Source: Vespula vulgaris (taxonomy: Eukaryota > Arthropoda > Insecta > Hymenoptera > Vespidae). From it: 64,000 nt of DNA. This document shows positions 50,455 through 60,934 of the stretch, in pieces; positions within the stretch are counted from its first letter, which is position 1, and each line of letters starts with the position of its first letter. The DNA is taken from NCBI RefSeq assembly GCF_905475345.1, contig NC_066587.1:13724058-13788057 (forward strand). The letters run 5' to 3'. A model generated the notes under the pieces. That model was not told the origin of the DNA. It ran no database searches and worked only from the letters and a program-made list of their open reading frames with translations. The position numbers and the translations under genes are program-made.

Positions 50455-51609
50455 TTTAATTTGTGAATGTAAACTGTATATACATATTTTGTAAAAAGTT
50501 TTCACTTTTATACGATAATCTTATTAGAGTTCAATGATTGTGGAATTTATTCACAAGGAATAGAAAAGGTTTTAATAAAATATATTTGGAAAGTATTTTT
50601 TCCTCGTGAATTTTTTCCTTTTAATTTATACGTACATCCTTGAGTGTAACGATTTGAACGTTCTCTACTCCTTCATCTTAACTAGATACTCGAAGTCTCT
50701 ACTGGAACGCTACTTGTTGATATCGATTGACTTAGTAAAGCGGATAAAGCTATTGTAACAAATGGAATTTCTATTATATGTACACAGAATGGATCGTTCG
50801 TAATAAATAAGTCGAATTTTTGTCTGGCATTATATCTTTGACAATGCATTATCTATTTATATTTACAGAGAAAATATTTAAGACTTACGCGCACACATAT
50901 ACAGATATTAATGATCGTCATTGTTGCAATGACATCGATATTCGTTGAATCATGTCTAAAATGAGACCTGATAAATGAATTTTCGATGCTGAGTAACATA
51001 CGCGAACACCAGCCTTTAATCTGGTTTAGATAAAAAAGTATATGATTGTTATCAGAGAATACAATTTAATACTATAGCATGGAATATCGTGTGTCGACAA
51101 CGTATACAACGATAATTTATATAGATATTTGTAACCATTGTATTTTTAATTTTTTTTTTTATTAACTCTTTCTAAACATTTATTATTTGTTATGCAAAAA
51201 CAATTCTCTCACGGATGTCCGTAATTAGACGTGAAATAGGCGAAGCAGAAGTAACGGTAAATTTATTATTTGGGAAGGTAAAAAATTACGTCCTTTTTAA
51301 CATTTTGTACATATACATTTTAATGATTATTTCAACGACGTCGTCGATAAGGTAACGAATCTTACCGGGCTTCGCGCTTATCTATACGTCCGCTCTTCAT
51401 TGGTCGGATTTTTTTTGTATCTGAATTATCGCTTAATCGTTATCTCACTGATGAAACCTTTTGGGAACTTTTTTGCGAGTTTCCTAAAAAATAGACCACT
51501 TACTGATCATCTCTCAACGAATATAATATCTTTTACTGCGAAGGACCAGAGCGATAAGATTAGAAGAGGGATCGACATAATTTACACGACAGAGACGTCG
51601 ATACTGGTT
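50455..51609. other. APN-A to APN-B intergenic region
   Basis: No gene seen. The proximal part is the APN-A 3' UTR with AATAAA at 50574-50579. Near the distal end, CTTATCTATA at 51378-51387 contains a GATA-factor-type TTATCT core. Confidence 0.55.
50574..50579 (+). terminator. Candidate polyadenylation signal of APN-A
   Basis: AATAAA 120 bp after the stop codon, followed by T-rich sequence about 20 bp downstream. Confidence 0.5.
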
Positions 51610-51896
51610 TATAAAGCACGAAGATTTTTGCCATTAGGCTTTCAATAAGCAATCATCGATACGAGGGTCATAACGACAACTCTCTTCATTTCCAGTCTAT
51701 CTTAAAGGTGAGTCCCTTCTTATATCACTTATATGCATTATATATTTATCTTAAGCTTTTATATTTTATTTTTCAAAAGTTTTTCGTAAATCCGCTATTT
51801 TTTTCGCATTATTTATCATTAATTATTAATTAATTAAATCATAGAAATTAGAAGACTGGATCATTATAGAAGAAAGAACCGTTACTTTTTGCCAAA
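51610..51896 (+). promoter_or_regulatory. APN-B promoter: TATA box and spliced 5' leader
   Basis: TATAAAG at 51610-51616 is followed about 30 bp on by TTTCAATA, a plausible initiator near 51640. A consensus donor TTAAAG|GTGAGT at 51707/51708 and an acceptor AATCATAG|A at 51844/51845 suggest a 137-bp leader intron, leaving a second leader exon (51845-51896) that runs into the ATG in good context (CCAAAATGG). Confidence 0.5.
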
Positions 51897-54800
51897 ATGG
51901 CTTCCTTGAGAGTGTTAGTCCCGTTGGCATTATTCGTGGTAATAACTTTGGCTGAATATCCATCACCGAATACATTCTTGGATAACGAAGTTATCCAGTA
52001 TGAGGAAAGTAAATCAAGTTCTGAAGAAAGCAAAAAATCTAAGGATTTCAAGCCTTTTATTGATATAGAAAATTCTAATTATGCAGAAAACAAAATTTAC
52101 AGATTGAATAATAAGTTTTACCCAGATCATTATGACATTCGATTAAAAATAAACTTAACGAATTTAAGTGAAAAGAATTACAGATACCAGGGAGAGGTTA
52201 ATATAACTATGAGTGGAAAAGACACTACGCGAGAGATCCAATTACATTTTGATAAATCATTCCTCAAGTTGGACAATAAAGAGGCAGTAATATTTAATGA
52301 AAAGGGAAAGAAAATAAATGTTAAAATAAGTGAAATAAATAATACGAATATTTTGACATTAAAAGCGGATGAGGACCTCGTACAGTCACAAAAATACGTT
52401 TTAAAATTAGTATATGAAGGAAGAGTAAGCGATAAGAATCATGGATTTTATAAGGGCTCTTACTTAAATTCTGAAGGCAAAATGAGGTGAGAAACAAAAA
52501 AAGAGACATTATTAGACTGATTAAATTCATGTTTGCAATATTGCCGTTTTTTAATTGCTTCTATTTTGTATTCCATTATTTTTTCAATTCAATATAGATG
52601 GTATGTTGCAACACATTTTGAACCAATCGGTGCACGAACTGCATTCCCGTGCTTCGATGAACCAGCTTTAAAAGCAACCTTCAATATTTCGATAACATAT
52701 AATAAGGGATACAAAGCGATTTCGAATATGAATGGAGAAACGGTCCCAGTGGAAGATGATCAACAAATGACAAGTTTCGAAAGAACTCCAAAAATGTCTA
52801 CCTATCTCGTAGCATACGCAATAACTGATTTTGAATCGACTCCGAAAGATAAGGTAATGGTTTATTCAAGACCTGAAGCAATAAATATGACCAAATACGC
52901 TGTAGAAGTTGGTAAGGAAGTGTTGGTAAAATTGGAAAAATATACTGGTATCGATTATCCATCTACAATTGGAAAGATAGACCAAATTGCTCTACCTTTA
53001 TTATCAGCGGGTGCAATGGAAAACTGGGGTCTCGTGACGTACAGGCAAGTAAAAACAAAATTTTGTCGATATTTTGTAAGATCTTTTTTGTAATATTAAT
53101 TCATGAGTTTTATTAACAGAGAAACCACCATTCTCTATGACAAGAATGTAAATACAACTATCGAGAGGCAACGAGTACCGGATATAATCGCTCATGAGTT
53201 TGCACATCAATGGTTTGGAAATTTAGTCACTCCTGCATGGTGGGAAGATATTTGGCTTAACGAAGGTTTTGCCACTTATTTCCAATACTTCATCGTCGAT
53301 CAAGTAAAGAATTGACAGGATTAAAAAGATAAAAAAACAATTTTCATTACATCGATAAACGTTGAAGATAATATATTACGATGCTTTACAGATCAATCCT
53401 GACTGGCGTTATATGGATCAATTTAACGTACTATCTCTTCAAAGTAGAGCATTTGTTTATGATGCCAATGGAAAAAAGACACGAGCTATGAATAGCAAAG
53501 AAAAGAACGAAAATGAAATTGACAATTTATTTGACAATATTGCTTACGACAAAGGTAGTTATTTATCTATCGAAAAATATATTTTATATCAATTAATTAT
53601 TACATGAAACTGACTTATTACAGCCGCTGCTGTCATCCGCATGTTCTCTCATGTTCTTGGAAAGACAAAGTTTCAGGAGGGTTTACAAAACTATTTAAAG
53701 TAAGTATATTAAGTCTATTTAGTCATTAATGTTTATCATTGTCGTAAAAAGAAATGTAGAATTCGCGATTTAGAAATTTCTATTTTTTACTTTAGAAAGA
53801 ACAGTGTTGTGACTTCGGAAAACCTTTACAAATCTCTCGAGCTTGTCGTAGACAAGAAGACTCTTCCAGATAAAGTTACCTTGCAGCAGATTCTTGAAAG
53901 TTGGGTCACCCAACCCGGATATCCAGTAATTTCGGTGACTAAGGATAAACAAGAAAAGAAGGTCACCATAGAACAAAAACAGTTTTATTTGGTAGAACCT
54001 ATAAAAAAAGAGACGAAGTGGTATATTCCTCTGAACTATGTACAACAGGAAAAAGGAAATTTCGATGATACTTCCGTTATGTTATGGTTAACACCTGACA
54101 AGAAGTCGATAGAAATTACAAATAATATCGAAAAAGAAAGTTGGATTATCTTCAATGTGCAACAAACCGGTGAGTATAATACAAAAAGCAATTGTGTAAA
54201 TATTTCTTTTCTTTTTGATATTATAATTTTGCTTTATGTCTATTTTTTTATGTCCTCATATTTATTAAGGATATTATCGCGTCAATTACGATGAGGAAAC
54301 ATGGAACGATATCATTGATTACATGAAACGTAATTTCACGCGTATACATCCCTTAAACCGTGCTCAATTGATCGACGACGCTTTTAATTTGGCACAAGCT
54401 GATCTTTTGAATATCAAAATCACTTTCAATTTAATCAAGTACTTAGAACAAGAAACTGATTACATCGTATGGAAGGCAGCATTCAACGGGTTGTCGAAGT
54501 TGAACAACCTATTGGGGGGAACAAAATTAAACAACGAATTTTTGGTACACTTTTATATTACATAATATTTTGGTTTGTACTACTCATTGGAGTAAAATTT
54601 AACGCCGTGTCATTTAATATTCTAGAAATTTGTTAAGCCTATTACTAAGAAATTATTGGACACTGTGAAGTTTCTTGAAAATAAAAATGATACACATCTA
54701 ACAAAGCTTCTTAGGGTGGATGCCGTAAAATGGGCTTGTGACACTGAATATGAACCTTTCAAAACATATGCTACGGAAAAATTTAATCTGTGGTTAAAAG

Positions 54801-55719
54801 AAGCTAAAAATGTTAATACGTATGTATATTTTATTTCCTACAGTAAAATTAAATTTGTAGATTCCGAATATTCAACGATCTAATTCATAATTACTAATTG
54901 TTTTCAGTATTTCTCGAGATTTGAAAAAAATAATTATCTGTGGGGCCTTAAAGAAAGCCAACGTAAGTAGTTGGTCATCTATATTGAACAAATATATACT
55001 ATCTACGGATTCTGAAGAGAAGGCAGTATATCTTTCATCCTTGGGATGTTCCTCATCACCAGAGATTTTGAAGAAATTTCTCCATATAGCTGTTCAGAAA
55101 GATTCTAATTTCAAGGGACACCTCTCGGAAGTTTTCCGAACAGTATACTCCAACAGTGCCATTGGCGCAAAAATTGTTCTTAATTTCATTAACACGAATC
55201 TTAATAAGTTGCAACTCTAGTAAGTCGTTCAAAAAGATCAATAGGGAATTATATAAAAGATAAATAGAAGAAAATGATACTAACGTAAATATATATTAAT
55301 CGAATGTTTCATTTTCTAGTGACAATAAGGAGAATATAATGAAGTACCTTACCGATCTTGCAAAGAAAATTGCTATTGAAGAAGATGTCAAGATGGTTAG
55401 AAAATTATATTTTTTCTTCTTTTTAAAGTCTTTAGAGTATTTAACATTTATTTATTTATTTATTAATACTATATCTCTTTTTCAGCTAAAAGATATTATC
55501 TCTCAACTAAAGGACGCAACATCAGAGGCCGAATTAAACGAAATTTTGGATATTGCAAATAGGAACTACTTTTGGTACAAATACAATGATAAAAACCTTC
55601 AGACGTTGTTCGAAGAAAAAAATCCTTCAAAACCAACTTCAAAACCAAATGGTGCTAATTCTCTTAGCTTTAGCATTGCTCTAATAGCTGTATCTTTATT
55701 AATCGTAAGACTTCGTTAA
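51897..55719 (+). CDS. Aminopeptidase N (M1 zinc metallopeptidase), GPI-anchored-type paralog B
   Basis: Eleven exons: 51897-52486, 52598-53044, 53120-53303, 53392-53554, 53624-53699, 53796-54169, 54270-54544, 54626-54819, 54908-55219, 55320-55395 and 55486-55719, giving 974 residues. It begins with a signal peptide (MASLRVLVPLALFVVITLA) and a Ser/Glu/Lys-rich spacer (about 38-52). Family landmarks are canonical: GAMEN at 335-339, HEFAH at 371-375, Glu394 in WLNEGF and candidate catalytic Tyr459. The C-terminus has a Lys/Pro/Ser linker, then small residues (NGANS) and a hydrophobic end (IALIAVSLLIV), the layout of a GPI-attachment signal. Insect midgut APNs of this type sit on the apical microvillar membrane and finish dietary peptide digestion; lepidopteran relatives are Bt Cry-toxin receptors. 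Intron 2 starts with GC, not GT. The last intron (90 bp) has no stop in frame, so its retention would not truncate the protein. Confidence 0.93.
53045..53119 (+). other. GC-AG intron in APN-B
   Basis: The donor reads TACAG|GCAAGT, the canonical form of the rare GC class, and the acceptor is TTAACAG|A. Joining them restores Arg346 and VTYRETTILY, matching the sites of the same intron in APN-C and APN-D. Using the nearest GT (53049) would shift the frame. Confidence 0.85.
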
Positions 55720-55763
55720 CAATCTTTTTAATTTTTGCATTATTTCCGCGAAATATAAGAGAT

Positions 55764-55769
55764 AATAAA
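55764..55769 (+). terminator. Candidate polyadenylation signal of APN-B
   Basis: AATAAA 45 bp after the stop codon, followed by a GTGTGC-type downstream element about 20 bp on. Confidence 0.6.
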
Positions 55770-56845
55770 AACACCACTTCATCGTGTGCTCGCCGTTCGA
55801 TTCTACATACAAAACGTATTGTCGTTTTAGCTACTTTTCATTTCTTAATTCCTTTTTTGTATATACATACGTAAAGAAAGAAAATGTTACTAGTTATTAA
55901 TGTTGAAAGTTATTTTGAAAAAGATAAACTGAAGAGACCTGCACAAAGTTATCTAGTTAATTAAATTAATAACAAATGGTATATAAAATTATATCTATTA
56001 TATAAAGCATTGACATAATATATGTATGTACACATATAGGTATGTGTATATATGTACATATAAATGTGTGTACGTTGTATACGAAGTTCCATAATATGAT
56101 TGTAAATACTGCTTGTTAAGCATTTATATTTATATTATTTAACTTAATAAATGACTATTATTTTACTTACAGGGATATATTAATTTTATTCAGATTTAAT
56201 TAATTCTCAACTTTATTCTTTAGATATTTTTATAAATATGTGTTGATTGATATATGTGTGTATATGAGCTTCGTAAGAAAATGATGGGTATAAATAAATT
56301 TTATGATTAACAATCCCGTAACTATTCTATAACCATACGTAAAAACGTTATAGATCACATTATAGAGCAAGGTTTAAGATTCATGAAAGTATGAATATGA
56401 TTTTAATAGACAATTGTGTTTAGTTACTTATCTATAAGCGCAGGCAAGATTATATAAAAAAGGGCAGGGTTCAAACTTGTGAATTATTCAATCGGTTAGT
56501 GTATGCGGAACAACATCATTTATTTCCTATTTTTCGCGTTGAAGGTTACATCGAGAATTGTAAATAAGGAAACTATAGCTATCACGAGTTACTACGAGAC
56601 CACCACTAACGACAGCTTTGTTTTCTTATTGAGTTCCGACTGCATAGAAGATAATATTTATTCGATAAGAACCACAGATAGTGCATTGAAAGGTGATATT
56701 TCCAGGAATATTTTTAAATCAATTTACTTTTAGAAATGTTATCAATGTTTCTCAATAAATTTTTAGTACAATACGTGTAGTAGACAAAAATTGTCAATTC
56801 AATTATAAAAATTATTATTTACTTTGTATTCTTTTAATTACAAAG
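55770..56845 (+). promoter_or_regulatory. APN-B to APN-C intergenic region with TATA box of APN-C
   Basis: TATATAAAAA at 56451-56460 is preceded by CTTATCTATA at 56428-56437 (GATA-type core) and followed by a possible initiator around 56485 (ATTCAATC). If transcription starts there, the 5' leader is about 360 nt and contains a 76-codon open frame at 56503-56733. Its first 14 codons look like a signal peptide (MRNNIIYFLFFALK) but the rest matches nothing. It may be an upstream ORF, or the leader may be spliced. The remainder is AT-rich and featureless. Confidence 0.4.
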
Positions 56846-59800
56846 ATGACAAAACTTAAAGCATTACTTGCTTTGCTTTTACTACTGGCCAGAAATTCAA
56901 GGACTCTTCCTCTCGAAGATGAAAGTTCGAAGGAGAATGAAAATATGGAAGAGGAACTACCCGAAGCTTCATATCGTTTAAGTAGCAACGTGGTGCCCAT
57001 ACATTATGATATCAAATTAATACCGTATTTGGAGGAGGATAACTTCACCTTTGATGGAGAGACAAACATCCATCTTAATCTACGAAAAGTGACCCAGACT
57101 TTGGATTTCCACACTAAAGAATTAACGTTCGATGAAACTGAGACGTATGTAGAAAGGGAAGATGGTCAGAAATACAAACCGATCGATTTCACGTATGTCA
57201 ACGCAACGGAAATCATGACGATGAGTTTCGAGAAAGTTATGCAAGAAGGCCTGTACACGTTCCATATCAAGTTCACGGGTATTCTCAACGATGAATTATC
57301 GGGATTTTACAGAAGCTCTTACACGAACGATAATGGCGAAAGAATGTGAGTTAAAAAGATTTCTGAAATTCTTATTAATTATTATCGAATCTTATTTTAT
57401 GTAATATTTTTATAGATGGCTAGCAACAACACAATTTCAAGCGACGTCCGCTCGACGAGCTTTTCCATGTTGGGACGAGCCCTCTTTGAAAGCGACGTTC
57501 AACGTTTCCATAAAACATCAAGCGAACTACACAGCCCTCTCGAATATGCCGGCTTACGAGCGATCGATGATAGACGAAAACGATGGAAAGGTCTGGACAC
57601 ATTTTCAAAGGACTCCCGTGATGTCCACTTACATCCTAGCTTTTGTCGTATCAGATTTTGTTAAAATTTCGAATGCTGATGGTACGATTAATGTTTGGTC
57701 AAGAAAAGACGTCATTTCTTTGATCAACTTCGGTTATGAATTCGTTCAAAAAGCTGTTGTCCTTCTCGAAGAATATACGAACAGTTCGGTGCGCGTACCA
57801 AAAATGGATCATGTCCTTATTCCTGATTTTCTTCATGGAGCCATGGAGAACTGGGGCCTCATAACTTACTCGTAACCACTCTCAATATGTATTAATAAGA
57901 GCTATATCTTTTGTGATTCATTAAATGTTCTTTCTTACGATCATTTCAGCGAGGAAAGGTTCCTATATGATCCGAATGAAAATTCTCTGATAGAAAAAAC
58001 TTGGACGGCAATGATCATTAGTCACGAATTGACGCATCAGTGGTTCGGTAATGTTGTCAGTCCTACTTGGTGGGATCACATTTGGTTAAATGAGGGCTTC
58101 GCATCGTTCTTTCAATATTATATCACCGACAAGGTGCGCAGGGAAAATTTCATTAGTCGTAGAAGATATAGTGATTATGACGTACTTGTTTTCCAGATCT
58201 TTCCAAGTTGGAAATTGATGCAATCGTTCGCGTCAAGTATGCAACAAAATAGCTTTAGAATCGACGTGCATCCCTACGACGACCCCATCGGTCGGAACGT
58301 GAGTAAACCTGAGGATATCGAGAATCGTTTCTCCAGTGTACAATACACGAAGAGTAAGTAATCGAAATAACGAGATGTCTGTTGTCCAATGATCAAAAGA
58401 AATTGCTTATTTTTTCGTTCATAGCACCATCATTATTGCGTATGTTGTTGCACATTGTCACTGACGAAGTTTTTCATACCAGTCTCATTAATTATCTTCA
58501 AAAATAGTAAGTGGAAAAATTATGACAATATAAAAATTATGACAAATAAAAATCTAAATATGCTAATCGTTTACGTTTAACGGATTTTTCAATAAGATTT
58601 TTCTTAACTATTTCCAGCCAATATAGCAACGCTCAACCCGACGACTTATGGTATCAAATTCAAAATGGTATAGATGAGACACCAGAAATACCACGCGGTA
58701 AATTTCGTGTGAAAGAAATGATGGATACTTGGATATATCAAAGCAGTTATCCTCTCGTAACAGCAAAAAGAAATTATATCACTGGCGAGGTTACGATCAC
58801 TCAAGAAATTGTTAAACATCACGTTAGTACCGACAATGTGACTTCGACTGACGAAAGTGATATAAGTAAGCGCAACAGATGGTGGATACCTATAAATTAT
58901 GCAACGAGGACGAATAATAACTTTTCGTCTACGCTACCTGTTTACTGGTTGGATCCAAAGAATGATAGCATTACTATCAACGGTATCGATGCCGATGATT
59001 GGATAATATTAAACGTACAACAAACCGGTATCCAAATTAAAGTCTATTAAGAATTAAATAATTTTCTATGGTATATATGTATTTTAATATAAATGTATTT
59101 TTAGGACACTATCGTGTTAATTATGATGACACAAATTGGATAAAGTTGGCTGAGTATCTAAATTCACCTGACTACGAAAAGATACACGTTATTAACCGAG
59201 CACAGATCATTCAAGATTCTTATAACATGTTCATTGAGAAGAAGATGAATTTAACGACATTCTTAGAGTTGTCCAATTATTTATCACGCGAAGTGGATTA
59301 TATTGTATGGTGTCCAATATTCGACATATTTATTGAATCTATAGAATTTTTATTAGAAACCACCGAGGGTAGCAAACTTATTAAGGTACAAATTTTTAAT
59401 AATTTCAATATTATTCGTTTTCCATTTGTTTTCATTCCTTACCTTCAATTGTTATTTTTGCAGCCATATATTTTGAATTTAATGAATAACATCATCGAAA
59501 GTGTGGGTTTTGATTTTGATGATGATGATGATTATATAACTCGATTGACAAAAACAAGCGTTAGAAAGTGGGCTTGTCATTTTGATCATATCGGATGTGT
59601 GATGAAAGCCAATACCGAATTAATAGCACTTTTGGAGTCTTCTGAGGAAAGCGAGTAAGTTTTTGAAAAGATTGAAGAATATCGATGATATTATCGAAAA
59701 AACATTTTTCAGTTATCCGTTTGATCTGAAACAATCGGTTTATTGTTACGGAATGAATAATGCAAACGAATCTACATGGAATAAGTTTTTAGAAATACAT

Positions 59801-60357
59801 AGGGGCGACACTATGTTGATTGGACGTTCTTTAGCTTGTATCAAAAATATGTCTATCATTGAAAATTATTTGAATACGATTATAGCGGAAAATTCGTCCT
59901 TCACCACGGAAGATTACTGCGATATTTTTGAATCATTATTTTACAAAGGATCATATACGACAGATTTAATGACTGATTTCGTTATGAAAAATTGGAACGT
60001 ATTTAATTCTCGGTAAAGTTTGTGAAATAATTTGTTTTGATGAAACAATTTTCTTTTTTATTTTTAAAAACCTCTGTTATGATTTTCAGTTCAAATTTAC
60101 AAACTGCTCTGTCTAAGTTTATGATATTATCAGCTACGAACAAGAATAAGTTACAAGAGGTCTGTAAATCTCGAGATGTAGGATCAACGTTTATATTGAT
60201 ATGTTAACTTATTCTATTTCAGATAAAATCGTTTCTGGAAAATAAAGAAAAGGATATGACGAAATCTATAAAGGAAAGAGAAAAAATTCTTACGAGGTAC
60301 GAGCGAATATTTAATGAGTTTCGTGCATGGCGTAAGAGTAAAGAAAATATAAATTAA
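56846..60357 (+). CDS. Aminopeptidase N-like protein (M1 zinc metallopeptidase), paralog C
   Basis: Eleven exons: 56846-57345, 57416-57871, 57950-58133, 58197-58353, 58425-58506, 58618-59027, 59105-59385, 59464-59654, 59713-60012, 60090-60159 and 60223-60357, giving 921 residues. Signal peptide (MTKLKALLALLLLLA), then the M1 N-terminal domain (YRLSSNVVPIHYDIKL), GAMEN at 308-312, HELTH at 344-348, Glu367 in WLNEGF, candidate catalytic Tyr430 in VQYTK, then the ERAP1_C-like domain (HYRVNYDDTNW). The zinc site is intact, so activity on peptide N-termini is expected. The C-terminus is charged (RYERIFNEFRAWRK) with no GPI or membrane segment, so it is probably secreted. A run of Asp (DFDDDDDY) around residue 710 is encoded by a GAT repeat. 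All junctions are GT-AG and phase-consistent. Confidence 0.93.
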
Positions 60358-60403
60358 AAGAATGCATAGTTCAATTGTAAATTAATATAAATTCTGCCTA
60401 AGT

Positions 60404-60417
60404 ATTAAAGAATTAAA
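60404..60417 (+). terminator. Candidate polyadenylation signals of APN-C
   Basis: Two overlapping-region ATTAAA hexamers (60404-60409 and 60412-60417) about 50 bp after the stop codon. No AATAAA is nearer. Confidence 0.4.
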
Positions 60418-60934
60418 TGATAGTTTTATTATAAATTATTTCTATTTAAAATGAATTATCTTATACATAAATCTTTTCGAATTATCACAATCCTTAATTT
60501 TTGAAATAAGATTTAAATATTATCATCGCAATGGAGAATTTTTAATTAGAACATTTCTGAAATGTATTATTTCCAGTTTTCTTTTAGTGTAATTTTAAAG
60601 AATATCATACCGATTCCTTTTCGCTTTTCACGATGCATTTACATGTCTACACAATGCGTGTATAATGGTCACGTACGTCATACGGGCTATAGGTCATATG
60701 CGTAAATAATGCATTTAATTATAAATGCTTTCTTCGACATAAAAACGAGCATCCCTACCCTTATATAGCATTTCATGGTAATACCGATACTTACCATATA
60801 AGCGTCTTTCATGTTCTGCACTATTCTCCAACTGATTAGACAGTGTTTTGTTAGAAGGCTAAATAATCGAACAGTCTTTCGTTAATTCCGTAATTAATTC
60901 TATCCCAAATTTATTAAGAAAACGATCGAATAAA
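60418..60934 (+). promoter_or_regulatory. APN-C to APN-D intergenic region with candidate TATA boxes of APN-D
   Basis: Two TATA-like elements precede APN-D: TATATAG at 60762-60768 and ATATAAG at 60796-60802. Each could position a start about 30 bp downstream, giving a leader of roughly 100-140 nt with no obvious intron. A TTATCT core is at 60456-60461. Nothing else is recognisable. Confidence 0.4.

Noticed and set aside
53041..53100. Sequencing error as the explanation of the GC donor in APN-B
   Set aside because: AG|GCAAGT matches the known consensus of true GC donors exactly, and a second example occurs in APN-D; a random error would not be expected to give the consensus twice, although resequencing is still the decisive test.
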